From NCBI RefSeq assembly GCF_013113715.1, contig NZ_CP053344.1, positions 248,001-312,000 on the forward strand: 64,000 nt of DNA, given 5' to 3'. Within the stretch, counting starts at the first letter, position 1. Each line of letters begins with the position of its first letter. The notes under the pieces were generated by a model that was not told the DNA's origin, made no database searches, and saw only the letters and a program-made list of their open reading frames with translations. The DNA comes from Herbiconiux sp. SALV-R1. GTDB taxonomy: Bacteria; Actinomycetota; Actinomycetes; Actinomycetales; Microbacteriaceae. Below are positions 55,861-64,000 of the stretch, piece after piece. A program made the translations under genes and the position numbers.

Positions 55861-56391
55861 GTGACGGAGAACGCGGCGGCGGTGGCGGCCTCGAAGGTGC
55901 CGAGTCTGTACCGGCGGCTGAGGCACGAGCTGGTGACGGCGGAGGCCATCTACGGCACCATCCTCATCGCCGCCCTCATCGTCATCGTCGAAGACGACGA
56001 GAGCGACTTCTCGCTGCTCGTCACCGTCGGCACCTCGAGTTTCGTGTTCTGGATCGCCCACGTCTTCGCCGCCACGGTGGCCCACCACGGCAAGCTCGGG
56101 GCCACCGAGATCCCGCTCGGCGAGTCGCTCGCCCACGCCGTGAGGCACTCGGCGGGTCTGCTCACCTCGGCCATCCTCCCCATCGTCATGCTCGCGCTCG
56201 GCGCCGCCGGCATCATCCCCGAAGACGTCGCCTACGATCTCGCGCTCTCCGTCGGTGTCGTCGTGCTCTTCCTGCTCGGCATCCTCGCCTTCGCCGAGCG
56301 CGGCGCGAAGTGGTACGTGTGCTTCCTCGGCGGTTTCGTCACCGCGATGCTGGGAGTCGCCGTGATCCTGCTCAAAGCACTGTTGCACTGA
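55861..56391 (+). CDS. Hypothetical four-helix membrane protein
   Basis: A 176-residue protein of no family that I can name. A soluble start (SLYRRLRHELVTAEAIYGTIL) leads into four helices: IYGTILIAALIVIV, LLVTVGTSSFVFWIAHVFAATVAHH, a central SAILPIVMLALGAAGIIP, and two closely spaced helices at the end (VGVVVLFLLGILAFAE, GFVTAMLGVAVILLKAL). HxxH-like histidines occur at AHVFAATVAHH. The start is GTG 55861, 6 bases after CACAAT (55849-55854). It lies between sucD and perM, where mycobacteria also carry small genes. Confidence 0.72.
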   Translation: MTENAAAVAASKVPSLYRRLRHELVTAEAIYGTILIAALIVIVEDDESDFSLLVTVGTSSFVFWIAHVFAATVAHHGKLGATEIPLGESLAHAVRHSAGLLTSAILPIVMLALGAAGIIPEDVAYDLALSVGVVVLFLLGILAFAERGAKWYVCFLGGFVTAMLGVAVILLKALLH

Positions 56392-56429
56392 GGCTCCGGA
56401 TGCGCGGCTGACGGTAGGCTCGGGCAGGC

Positions 56430-57845
56430 ATGAACCGCGCAACCACCGTCTTCCTCTCCGCCCTCGACGCGGTCATCGTCGTGGCCATCGGCCTCGGCAT
56501 CCCCCTCATCCCCCTCACGGTGATGTGGGCGGTGCAGTTCGGCCTCTCGGTCGACTGGCTGGCGTTCTGGCGAGCCGCCGGCGACCTGTGGCTGCTCGGC
56601 AACGGCGTCGACCTGCGGCTCGCGATCGACCCGGCACTGGCCCTGCGCCTCGGCGTCGCCGGTGCCGAGACGCCGTTCGAGGTGGGCATCGCGCCGCTCG
56701 GTTTCGCGCTGCTCACGCTGCTGCTCGGCACGCGTTCGGGGCGCCGCCTGAGCGCGACGCCCTACCCCGTGACGGGCGCGGTGGTGGGGGTCGTGGTGCT
56801 GGCGGCTCTGGGGCTCGCCGTCGCCTTCGGCGCCCGCGACGACGCCGCGATGCCCTCGATCGCCCAGAGCACCGTGTTCCCCGCCGCCGTCTACGCAGCG
56901 GGTCTTGCCATCGGCTACGCCTGGAAGGCGCGTCGCTCGCCGTCGCGCGAGCCCGCTCCCGACGCGGTACTCAGCCGGCGGTGGCGGTCGGCGATCGCCT
57001 CGGTGCCGGAGACCGAGCGCAGCCTCGTCGCACTCGCGCTGCGCGGCGGTGCGCTGACGGCCGCGACGGTCGTCGGCTTCTCGGCGCTCGCGATGGCCGT
57101 CATCCTGGTCGCCAACTTCTCGTCGATCGTCGCGCTCTACGAGAGCCTGCAGGCGGGCCTCCTCGGCGGCATCACCCTCACGCTCGCGCAGCTCGCCCTG
57201 TTGCCCAACCTCATCGTCTGGACGGCGAGCTGGTTCGTGGGCCCCGGCTTCGCCCTCGGCGCCGGATCGGGCGTCTCGCCGCTCGGCACCCAGCTCGGCC
57301 TGGTGCCCTCCCTCCCGGTGCTGGGTGCCCTGCCCCAGGGCACGCCCGTGCTCGGATTCGTGGGGCTGCTGGTGCCCGTGGCGGCGGGCTTCCTGGCGGC
57401 AGCCGTGCTGCGCCCCGTGTTCCTGCGGGCGGTCGCGGGCCGTCAGCTCGGCGGGGCGCGGGGGCGGGCCGTGCGGTTGGTCGGAGTAGCGGTGGGGATC
57501 GGCCTCGTCGGTGCGAGCATCCTCGCGCTGCTCGCGCTCTGGTCAGGCGGCGCGGCGGGCCCGGGGCGGCTCGCCGAGGTCGGCCCCGACGCGGGCGCCG
57601 TCTGGCTCTGGGCCTTCGTCGAGCTCACCGTCTCCTCGGCGCTCGGCCTCGTCGCCGGCGCGACGTCGTCGGGTGCGGGTGCGGCCGCAGGTGCGAGCGC
57701 GGGCGCGAGCCCGCGCTCGGCCTCGGCCTCCGGCGCAGGCGCGGCCTCCACCCTGCACACCGCGCCGATCGACCGCACCGCCCCCGTCGACCGCCCGGCG
57801 CCGCCCTCCCGACGAGAGGCCCCCGCCGCGCCGGATACACTGTGA
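56430..57845 (+). CDS. perM: PerM/DUF6350-family integral membrane protein
   Basis: A 471-residue membrane protein with about ten helices and a Ser/Ala/Pro C-terminal tail. I assign it mainly by context: between sucCD and purN-purH, exactly where Mycobacterium tuberculosis has perM (Rv0955), a protein needed for persistence and linked to the divisome. Sequence support is the membrane layout and the short conserved start LSALDAVIVVAIGLGIPLIPLTV (in part). TAGGCT (56415-56420) lies 9 bases before the ATG, so it is probably leaderless. Its stop overlaps the purN start (GTGA). Confidence 0.82.
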   Translation: MNRATTVFLSALDAVIVVAIGLGIPLIPLTVMWAVQFGLSVDWLAFWRAAGDLWLLGNGVDLRLAIDPALALRLGVAGAETPFEVGIAPLGFALLTLLLGTRSGRRLSATPYPVTGAVVGVVVLAALGLAVAFGARDDAAMPSIAQSTVFPAAVYAAGLAIGYAWKARRSPSREPAPDAVLSRRWRSAIASVPETERSLVALALRGGALTAATVVGFSALAMAVILVANFSSIVALYESLQAGLLGGITLTLAQLALLPNLIVWTASWFVGPGFALGAGSGVSPLGTQLGLVPSLPVLGALPQGTPVLGFVGLLVPVAAGFLAAAVLRPVFLRAVAGRQLGGARGRAVRLVGVAVGIGLVGASILALLALWSGGAAGPGRLAEVGPDAGAVWLWAFVELTVSSALGLVAGATSSGAGAAAGASAGASPRSASASGAGAASTLHTAPIDRTAPVDRPAPPSRREAPAAPDTL

Positions 57846-58441
57846 CGGTGCTCTCGCTCCTCGTCCTGATCTCCGGGGGTGGCTCGAATCTCCGCGCGCT
57901 CCTCGACGCCGCGACCGACGCCGAGTACCCGGCGCGCGTGATCGCCGTCGGCTCCGACACGGATGCGCCCGGCCTCGCCCACGCCGAGGAGTACGGCGTG
58001 CCGTCGTTCACCGTCGTCCCGACCGCTTTCGAGTCGCGCGAGGCCTGGGGCGCCGAGCTGCTGGCCCAGATCGAACGCTGGTCGCCTGACCTCGTCGTCT
58101 GCGCCGGGTTCATGCGCATCCTGCCGCCCGTCGTGGTGGCCACGCTCACCCCGCGCATCATCAACACGCATCCGGCCCTGCTTCCGGCGTTCCCCGGGGC
58201 GCACGCCGTGCGCGACGCGCTGGCCGCGGGCGTCGACACCACGGGCGTGACCGTGCACGTGATCGACGAGGGCGTCGACACGGGCCCCGTCATCGTGCAG
58301 CAGTCGGTGGCCGTCGAGCCCGGCGACACCGAGCACGAACTGCATGAACGCATCAAGACCGTCGAGCGGGCCCTGCTGGTGCAGGCCGTGCTCGACATCG
58401 CCAACGGACACGTCGACCTCGAGGAGACAGCAGCACGATGA
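57842..58441 (+). CDS. purN: Phosphoribosylglycinamide formyltransferase
   Basis: Third step of purine synthesis, using 10-formyltetrahydrofolate. It has 199 residues. [18 protein letters not shown] is the phosphate-binding start. [15 protein letters not shown], the catalytic region [23 protein letters not shown] with the key Asn and His, and [14 protein letters not shown] with the catalytic Asp are all present. The start is GTG 57842 overlapping perM, and the stop overlaps purH (ATGA), so perM-purN-purH are one transcript. Confidence 0.95.
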   Translation: MTVLSLLVLISGGGSNLRALLDAATDAEYPARVIAVGSDTDAPGLAHAEEYGVPSFTVVPTAFESREAWGAELLAQIERWSPDLVVCAGFMRILPPVVVATLTPRIINTHPALLPAFPGAHAVRDALAAGVDTTGVTVHVIDEGVDTGPVIVQQSVAVEPGDTEHELHERIKTVERALLVQAVLDIANGHVDLEETAAR

Positions 58442-60120
58442 GTGGCCCCCAGCACGACCCGAGCCTCTACCGCCACCGCGACACGGTGCCGATCACCAGG
58501 GCGCTCATCTCCGTCAGCGACAAGACCGGGCTGGTCGATCTCGTGCAGGCGCTCGCCGCGAACGGGGTCGAGATCGTCTCGACCGGGTCGACGGCGAAGA
58601 GCATCGCCGACGCGGGCGTGTCGGTCACCGAGGTGTCGAGCGTCACCGGCTTCCCCGAGTCGCTCGACGGGCGTGTGAAGACGCTGCACCCGGGGGTGCA
58701 CGCCGGAATCCTCGCCGACCTGCGCCTCGAGTCGCACGAGAAGCAGCTGGGCGAGCTCGGCATCCGCCCCTTCGACCTCGTCGTGGTGAACCTCTACCCG
58801 TTCCGTGAGACGGTCGCCTCGGGCGCCGCCCCCGACGCCGTCATCGAGCAGATCGACATCGGCGGGCCCGCGCTCGTGCGCGCCTCGGCGAAGAACTTCG
58901 CCAACGTCGCCATCGTGGTCTCGCCCGACCGTTACGACGACGTCATCGCCGCCGCGGCCACGGGCGGCACCGCGCTGGAGCTGCGCCGCGAGCTCGCCGC
59001 GCAGGCCTTCGCCCACACCGCCTCCTACGACACGGCGGTGGCCGGCTGGTTCGCCGAGCAGCTGGGCGGCGAGACGAGCGAGGCGATCGCCTCGGCCGAG
59101 GCGGGCGTGCAGGGTGTCGGCGGCATCGAGGGTGCGCCTGTTCCGGATGCTCCGGCCGGCTTCCCCGAGACCCTCCAGGTCGAGGCCACCAAGACCGCCA
59201 CCCTCCGCTACGGCGAGAACTCGCACCAGGAGGCGGCCCTCTACGCGCTCGCCGACGGGCACGGCATCGCGCAGGCTGTGCAGCTGCACGGCAAGGAGAT
59301 GTCGTACAACAACTACGTCGACGCCGACGCCGCCGTGCGCGCGGCCTTCGACTTCGACGAGCCCGCCGTCGCCATCATCAAGCACGCGAACCCCTGCGGC
59401 ATCGCCGTCGCGTCTCGTTCGATCGATGCGCAGCACGCCATCGCCGACGCCCACGCCAAGGCTCACGCCTGTGACCCGCTGTCCGCCTTCGGCGGCGTCA
59501 TCGCCGCCAACCGCACCGTGACGCTCGCCATGGCCGAGACGGTGAAGGACATCTTCACAGAGGTGCTCGTCGCGCCAGCCTTCGAGGCGGAGGCCTTCGA
59601 GGTGCTGAAGACGAAGAAGAACCTGCGCCTGCTCACCCTCCCCGAGGGCTTCGGCCGCGAGGCCACCGAGCTCCGCCAGCTGAGCGGCGGCTTCCTCGCC
59701 CAGACCCCCGACGGCTTCGGCGGGCTCGACCGCACAAGCTGGACGCTCGCCGCAGGCCCCGCCGCCGACGAGGCGACCCTCGACGACCTCGAGTTCGCCT
59801 GGAAGGCCTGCCGCTCGGTGAAGTCGAATGCCATCCTGCTCGCCTCGAAGGGCGCCTCCGTCGGCGTCGGCATGGGTCAGGTGAACCGGGTCGACTCCTG
59901 CCGGCTCGCCGTCACGCGCGCCGGCGACCGCGCCGCGGGGTCGGTCGCGGCATCCGACGCCTTCTTCCCCTTCGCCGACGGGCTCGAGATCCTGCTCGAG
60001 GCCGGGGTGAAGGCGGTCGTGCAGCCGGGTGGCTCGGTGCGCGACGAGGAGGTCGTCGCGGCTGCCGAGAAGGCCGGAGTGACGATGTACTTCACCGGAG
60101 AGCGTCACTTCTTCCACTGA
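58438..60120 (+). CDS. purH: Bifunctional AICAR transformylase/IMP cyclohydrolase
   Basis: Last two steps of IMP synthesis. It has 560 residues. The cyclohydrolase domain starts [19 protein letters not shown] and includes [20 protein letters not shown] and [10 protein letters not shown]. The transformylase domain includes [28 protein letters not shown] and the C-terminal [21 protein letters not shown], ending with TGERHFFH. An insert around residues 218-245 is usual for actinobacteria. The product IMP feeds the guaB and guaA genes seen upstream. Confidence 0.96.
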   Translation: MSGPQHDPSLYRHRDTVPITRALISVSDKTGLVDLVQALAANGVEIVSTGSTAKSIADAGVSVTEVSSVTGFPESLDGRVKTLHPGVHAGILADLRLESHEKQLGELGIRPFDLVVVNLYPFRETVASGAAPDAVIEQIDIGGPALVRASAKNFANVAIVVSPDRYDDVIAAAATGGTALELRRELAAQAFAHTASYDTAVAGWFAEQLGGETSEAIASAEAGVQGVGGIEGAPVPDAPAGFPETLQVEATKTATLRYGENSHQEAALYALADGHGIAQAVQLHGKEMSYNNYVDADAAVRAAFDFDEPAVAIIKHANPCGIAVASRSIDAQHAIADAHAKAHACDPLSAFGGVIAANRTVTLAMAETVKDIFTEVLVAPAFEAEAFEVLKTKKNLRLLTLPEGFGREATELRQLSGGFLAQTPDGFGGLDRTSWTLAAGPAADEATLDDLEFAWKACRSVKSNAILLASKGASVGVGMGQVNRVDSCRLAVTRAGDRAAGSVAASDAFFPFADGLEILLEAGVKAVVQPGGSVRDEEVVAAAEKAGVTMYFTGERHFFH

Positions 60121-60187
60121 ATCCACTGGGCCGACGTCCAGGATGCACTGGGCCGGCGCCCAGTCCGCATCACCTAAGGTCGTCTCT

Positions 60188-61393
60188 ATGTCCTCGTACC
60201 GGCTCCGCTCGCTCCTGGCATCGGTGGCCGCAGCGGCGGTGATCGCCGTGATCGCGCTGCTCGTGGCCGACCTGGCCTACTTCATCGCGAACAGCCAGAA
60301 CCCCCAGGTCTTCCCGGTCTACAGCGAGTACTTCCTCAACTCGACACTGCTGCTGTTCCTGTTCACCGCCGTGTTCGGGCTGGTCGGGGCGTTCCGGCGC
60401 TGGTACACCGCGCTCATCGCGGGGGTGGTCTCCTCGGTGCTCGCCGCACTCGTGGGCACCGGGGTCTCGGCGCTCGTGGCCGGCATCGCCTTCGACGCCA
60501 TGGTCGTGCCGCTCCTGCAGACCATGGTGGGCAACAACCTGCTGTTCGTGCTCGGCGGCACCATCGCATCCGTCACCGTCGCCCGGCGCATCCACGCCGC
60601 CATCGCCATCAGCGAGCAGGAGGAAGTGCTGAAGAAGAAGTACGTGCTGGTGCGGCGGCCGGCGGAGAGCCTGGCCCAGGGCGTCGTCACGCACATCGAG
60701 CGCAGCGAGGTCGACGTCGACCTGGCGGAGGAGCAGTGGGAGGCCTATCTCGCCGCGCTCACCGGTGCGGGGTGGGAGCCCGTCGAGGTGCCCGTCGCCG
60801 ACGAGCTGCCCGACTCGGTGTTCGTCGAAGACGCCGTCGTGATGTTCGGCGCCCTCGCCGTGATCGGCAGCCCGGGCGAGGAGTCGCGGGTGGGGGAGCT
60901 CGACGCGGTCGAGGCGAGCGTCGCGGGCCTCGGGCTCGAGGTGGTGCGCATCGAGCGGCCCGGAACCCTCGACGGCGGCGACGTGCTGAAGATCGACTCC
61001 ACGGTCTACGTGGGCCGCGGCGGGCGCACGAACTCCGACGGCATCCGGCAGCTGCGTAAGATCCTCGCGCCGCGGGGCTACTCCGTGGTGGCGGTTCCGG
61101 TCACCAAGGCGCTGCACCTGAAGAGCACCGTCACGGCGCTGCCCGACGGCACGGTCATCGGCTACCGGCCGCTCGTCGACGACCCCTTCGTGTACGACCG
61201 CTTCCTCGAGGTGCCCGAGCCGAGCGGCGCCCACGTGGTGGTGCTCGCCGACGACACCGTGCTGGTCGCGGCCTCCGCGCCCGAGTCGGCGCGGCTCATC
61301 GAGGGCCTCGGCTACCGGGTGATCTCGGTCGACATCTCGGAGTTCGAGAAGCTCGAGGGGTGCGTCACCTGCCTCTCCGTGCGGGTGCGATGA
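60188..61393 (+). CDS. Membrane-anchored dimethylarginine dimethylaminohydrolase-family protein
   Basis: A 401-residue protein with two parts. Residues 8-135 hold four membrane helices (LLASVAAAAVIAVIALLVADL, LLLFLFTAVFGLVGAF, a long ALIAGVVSSVLAALVGTGV segment and LLFVLGGTIASVTVARRI). Residues 150-401 are a complete dimethylargininase/amidinotransferase fold: SVFVEDAVVMFGALAVI, GTLDGGDVLKI, YVGRGGRTNSDGI, the His region ALHLKSTVTALPDG and the C-terminal nucleophile Cys395 in VTCLSV. The enzyme normally hydrolyses methylated arginine to citrulline and is soluble. TAAGGT lies 7 bases before ATG 60188. Confidence 0.88.
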   Translation: MSSYRLRSLLASVAAAAVIAVIALLVADLAYFIANSQNPQVFPVYSEYFLNSTLLLFLFTAVFGLVGAFRRWYTALIAGVVSSVLAALVGTGVSALVAGIAFDAMVVPLLQTMVGNNLLFVLGGTIASVTVARRIHAAIAISEQEEVLKKKYVLVRRPAESLAQGVVTHIERSEVDVDLAEEQWEAYLAALTGAGWEPVEVPVADELPDSVFVEDAVVMFGALAVIGSPGEESRVGELDAVEASVAGLGLEVVRIERPGTLDGGDVLKIDSTVYVGRGGRTNSDGIRQLRKILAPRGYSVVAVPVTKALHLKSTVTALPDGTVIGYRPLVDDPFVYDRFLEVPEPSGAHVVVLADDTVLVAASAPESARLIEGLGYRVISVDISEFEKLEGCVTCLSVRVR

Positions 61394-61410
61394 GCGATTC
61401 GTCACCGTGC

Positions 61411-61488
61411 TTGCGTCGTCCGGCTGCGGGAGCTAGCCTGTAAGGCTGCCACGACGCCGACACCCCCTCTACGGGGGTATTCGTCGCG
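61411..61488 (+). promoter_or_regulatory. Promoter and leader hairpin of the ABC exporter operon
   Basis: TTGCGT (61411-61416), a 17-base spacer and TAGCCT (61434-61439) form a promoter. Downstream, CGACG and CGTCG flank ACCCCC/GGGGGT (about 61452-61488), an interrupted hairpin in the leader. AGCC-TGTAA-GGCT overlaps the -10 and could be an operator. The gene starts at 61519. Confidence 0.5.
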
Positions 61489-61518
61489 CCCCCGGGCAGC
61501 ACGACGAAAGACGAGAGC

Positions 61519-63357
61519 ATGACCACCCCGCACGACCAGAAGCCCACCGGAACAGTGGCGGTACTGGCACGTCTGCGACCCTTCGCGAAGCAGGCGCTGC
61601 CGCGCATCTACACGGCGATGGTGGTCTCCCTGCTCGCCTCGCTGGTCGCGCTCGCCATTCCGCAGGTGCTGCAGTGGCTCGTCGACGGCCCGCTCGCCGA
61701 CGGCGACGAGCGCCAGATCTGGCTGGCCGGCGGCATCGTGCTCAGCCTCGGTGTGCTCGAGGCCGTGCTCATCGGTCTGCGCCGTGCCCTCGTGCTGACG
61801 CCGGGCACCCACGTCGAGGCGCGCATGCGCAACGCGCTGTACGCCCAGCTGCAAGACCTGCCCGTGTCGTTCCACGACCGCTGGCCGAGCGGGCAGCTAC
61901 TTTCGCGTGCCGTCAGCGACCTCAACCTCATCCGCCGCTGGCTGTCGTTCGGGCTCGTGCTGCTCGTCGTGAACGTGCTCACGCTGCTCGGCGGCGTCGC
62001 CATCCTCATCAGCCTGAACGGGGTGCTCGGCCTTATCTTCCTGGCCGCGGCCATCCCCGTCATCCTCTACAGCTTCTCGTTCGAGCGCCGGTATTCGGAT
62101 GTCGCCCGCCGCAGCCAAGACCAGGCCGGCGATCTGGCCACCAGCGTCGAGGAGTCGGTGCACGGCATCCGTGTGCTGAAGGCCTTCGGCCGCAGCCGCT
62201 ACGCGCTGAAGCGCTTCGAGCGCCAGGCCGAGGAGCTGCGCGGCACCGAGATCGAGAAGGCCAAGGCCATCGCCGGCATCTGGCTCTACCTCACCCTCAT
62301 TCCCGACGTCGCCTTCGGCGTCTGCCTGGTCACGGGGGTGTGGCTCGCCTCCACCGGGCAGACCTCGGTGGGCCAGCTCGTGGCGTTCTTCGCCACCGGA
62401 ACGGTGCTGCTGTTCCCCATCTGGTCGATGGGGTACTTCCTCGCCATGACGCTCGACGCGAAGACCGCCACGCAGCGCTTCTTCGAGGTGATGGACGAGC
62501 GCAACACCATCACCGACCCCGAGTCGCCCGAGACGGTGGTCGACGGGCGCGGGGAGCTGGTGTTCGACGCGGTGCACTTCCGCTACCAGGACGCACCCGA
62601 GCGCTTCCCCGACCTGCTCGACGGGGTCGACCTCACCGTGCGGCCGGGCGAGACCATGGCGCTCGTCGGCCTCACCGGTTCGGGCAAGTCGACGCTCACC
62701 GCGCTCACCACCCGGCTCTACGACGTCACCGGCGGCGCCGTGCGGGTCGACGGCGTCGACGTGCGGCGGATGCGACGGGAAGAGTTGCGCTCGCGCGTCG
62801 CCATGGCGTTCGAGGAGGCCACCCTGTTCAGCCAGACGGTGCGCGAGAACGTGCTGCTCGGCCGGCCCGAGGCGTCGGAGGCCGAGCTGCGCGAGGCGCT
62901 CGAGATCGCCCAGGCGAGCTTCGTCGACGACCTGCCCGAGGGTCTCGACACCAGGGTCGGGGAGGAGGGACTCAGTCTCTCCGGCGGCCAGCGTCAGCGC
63001 CTCGCGCTGGCCCGTGCCATCGCGGCCAAGCCGAGCATCCTGGTGCTCGACGACCCGCTCTCGGCCCTCGACGTCGACACCGAGGCGCTGGTCGAGGCCG
63101 CGTTGCGCCGGGTGCTCGCCACCACGACGGCGCTCATCGTGGCGCACCGCCCGTCGACGGTCGCGCTCGCCGACCGGGTCGCCCTGCTGCAAGACGGGAA
63201 GGTCACGGCGGTGGGCACGCACTCGGAGCTGCTGGCGACGAACGAGCACTACCGCTTCGTGATCTCGAGCCTGGAGGCCGAGGCCGCCGCCGACGCGACC
63301 GGAGCAGCCGCCGCACAGACCGACACCGACACCGAACGAGAGGGGGTGGCACGATGA
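61519..63357 (+). CDS. ABC exporter half-transporter (degenerate-site subunit)
   Basis: A 612-residue fusion of six-helix membrane domain (about 30-320) and ATPase domain (340-580). Coupling-helix and domain features include [22 protein letters not shown] and [16 protein letters not shown]. Walker A is [11 protein letters not shown], signature [15 protein letters not shown], and Walker B reads [12 protein letters not shown], with Asp where the catalytic Glu normally stands. That is typical for one partner of a heterodimeric exporter such as TM287/288. The stop overlaps the next gene in an ATGA. The substrate, drug or lipid, cannot be told. The C-terminus is a Ala/Thr/Asp-rich tail. Confidence 0.92.
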   Translation: MTTPHDQKPTGTVAVLARLRPFAKQALPRIYTAMVVSLLASLVALAIPQVLQWLVDGPLADGDERQIWLAGGIVLSLGVLEAVLIGLRRALVLTPGTHVEARMRNALYAQLQDLPVSFHDRWPSGQLLSRAVSDLNLIRRWLSFGLVLLVVNVLTLLGGVAILISLNGVLGLIFLAAAIPVILYSFSFERRYSDVARRSQDQAGDLATSVEESVHGIRVLKAFGRSRYALKRFERQAEELRGTEIEKAKAIAGIWLYLTLIPDVAFGVCLVTGVWLASTGQTSVGQLVAFFATGTVLLFPIWSMGYFLAMTLDAKTATQRFFEVMDERNTITDPESPETVVDGRGELVFDAVHFRYQDAPERFPDLLDGVDLTVRPGETMALVGLTGSGKSTLTALTTRLYDVTGGAVRVDGVDVRRMRREELRSRVAMAFEEATLFSQTVRENVLLGRPEASEAELREALEIAQASFVDDLPEGLDTRVGEEGLSLSGGQRQRLALARAIAAKPSILVLDDPLSALDVDTEALVEAALRRVLATTTALIVAHRPSTVALADRVALLQDGKVTAVGTHSELLATNEHYRFVISSLEAEAAADATGAAAAQTDTDTEREGVAR

Positions 63358-64000
63358 CCGACGCATCCGTCAGCGGGGTCGAGGGCGAGGAGCGCGACGA
63401 CCTCAGCCGCGCCGAGAGCAAGCAGATCAGGGCCAGGTCGCTGCGCCTGCTCGGCTCGCTCGTGCACCCGATGCGCGGGAGCCTCGCCCTCAGTATTGTC
63501 GTGGTCGTCATCAGCACCGTGTCGCAGGTGGCGGGCCCCGCCATCATCGCCTACGGCATCGACACCGGGCTTCCTGCCCTGCTCGACGCCGACTGGATGC
63601 CCGTGGCACTCGCCGGGGTGGCCTACCTGCTCGCCGGCATCACGGGCGCCGGGCTCATCGCCTGGTTCACGGTGCTGTCGGCGCGCATCAGCCAGGCCAT
63701 CTTGTTCGACCTGCGCCGCCGGGTCTTCCTGCACACCCAGAAGCTGAGCCTCGAGTTCCACGAGAGCTACACCTCGGGCCGCATCATCTCGCGCCAGACC
63801 AGCGACCTCGACGCCATCCGGGAGCTGCTCGACTCGGGCATCAACCAGCTGGTGCAGGGCGTGCTCTACATGCTGTTCACGGCGGTCGCGCTGTTCCTGC
63901 TCGACGTCGAGAGCGGGCTCATCCTGCTCGCCTCGCTGGTGCCGCTCGCGGTGCTCACGCGCTGGTTCCAGGTGCGGTCGCAGCGCATGTTCCGGCGCAC
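63354..64000 (+). CDS. ABC exporter half-transporter, partner subunit (3' end outside window)
   Basis: The first 215 codons of a second exporter protein. A charged N-terminus of 30 residues leads into the membrane domain ([28 protein letters not shown] in part, then [21 protein letters not shown]). The conserved [27 protein letters not shown] stretch is the first coupling-helix region. The ATPase domain lies beyond the window, so I cannot check whether it carries the intact catalytic Glu expected of the partner subunit. The start ATG overlaps the previous stop. Confidence 0.92.
   Translation, partial: MTDASVSGVEGEERDDLSRAESKQIRARSLRLLGSLVHPMRGSLALSIVVVVISTVSQVAGPAIIAYGIDTGLPALLDADWMPVALAGVAYLLAGITGAGLIAWFTVLSARISQAILFDLRRRVFLHTQKLSLEFHESYTSGRIISRQTSDLDAIRELLDSGINQLVQGVLYMLFTAVALFLLDVESGLILLASLVPLAVLTRWFQVRSQRMFRR

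Noticed and set aside
53680-56442. 920-codon reverse open frame over sucCD
   Set aside because: It covers sucC, sucD and the next membrane gene in antisense, and is rich in Asp, Gly, Val and His without any family motif.

Overview
The window is one continuous stretch of high-GC chromosome with short intergenic gaps, many 4-base start/stop overlaps (ATGA, GTGA, TTGA) and frequent GTG starts. Protein sequences and gene order point to an actinomycete. I favour the family Microbacteriaceae because of the protein similarities and the B-type style of small membrane and lipoprotein genes, but family level is inference. I see no rRNA, tRNA, insertion sequence, prophage, CRISPR array or replication origin. 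No gap between genes exceeds about 260 bases.

Layout. (1) 1-5151: HPr (cut by the window edge), Enzyme I, mannitol EIICB, mannitol EIIA and mannitol-1-phosphate dehydrogenase, a complete mannitol PTS operon. (2) 5152-8429: infA-rpmJ-rpsM-rpsK-rpoA-rplQ, without rpsD. A strikingly structured RNA leader lies in front of rpsM. (3) 8445-11866: truA, then rplM-rpsI-glmM with its own promoter and hairpin leader. (4) 11883-20160: coaA (reverse), then glmS-acpS-two tandem alanine racemases-tsaE-tsaB-rimI/tsaD, the last two fused into one protein. (5) 20161-22909: two DUF4190 membrane proteins, a THUMP-like methyltransferase and groES under two CIRCE operators. (6) 22982-31855: rarD, a one-lobe relative of a solute-binding lipoprotein, the full-length solute-binding lipoprotein, a GyrI-like protein, a hypothetical membrane protein, and livFGMH on the reverse strand. 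Together these form a branched-chain-amino-acid-type ABC importer. (7) 31979-45616: guaB, a propeller lipoprotein, a small membrane protein, an alpha/beta hydrolase, guaB3, glpD, a two-gene K+/H+ antiporter, SURF1, DUF3817 and guaA. (8) 45687-53419: an acyltransferase-like membrane protein, a Bax-inhibitor-1-like protein, GDPD, PcrA/UvrD helicase and a sortase-anchored putative thioester surface protein. (9) 53557-64000: sucCD, a membrane protein, perM-purN-purH, a membrane-anchored dimethylargininase, and a heterodimeric ABC exporter whose second subunit runs off the end.

Much of the order (rpoA-rplQ-truA-rplM-rpsI-glmM-glmS-acpS-alr-tsaE-tsaB-rimI-tsaD-groES-guaB-guaB3-guaA, and uvrD-sucCD-perM-purN-purH) matches the ancestral actinobacterial arrangement known from mycobacteria. 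The accessory insertions (mannitol PTS, liv importer, lipoproteins, surface protein) stand out against it. The genes cover translation, cell-wall precursor supply (GlmM, GlmS, Alr), tRNA t6A synthesis, purine synthesis, potassium handling and central metabolism.

The most unusual items are the following. The rpsM leader has three perfect helices, a GNRA loop and a predicted pseudoknot. A single-lobe LivK paralogue sits beside its full-length parent. There are two tandem alanine racemases, an extracellular domain fused to LivH, a membrane-dimethylargininase fusion and a RimI-TsaD fusion. guaA probably starts at ATT. Many genes have a -10 box 5-9 bases before the start codon, which predicts leaderless mRNAs.
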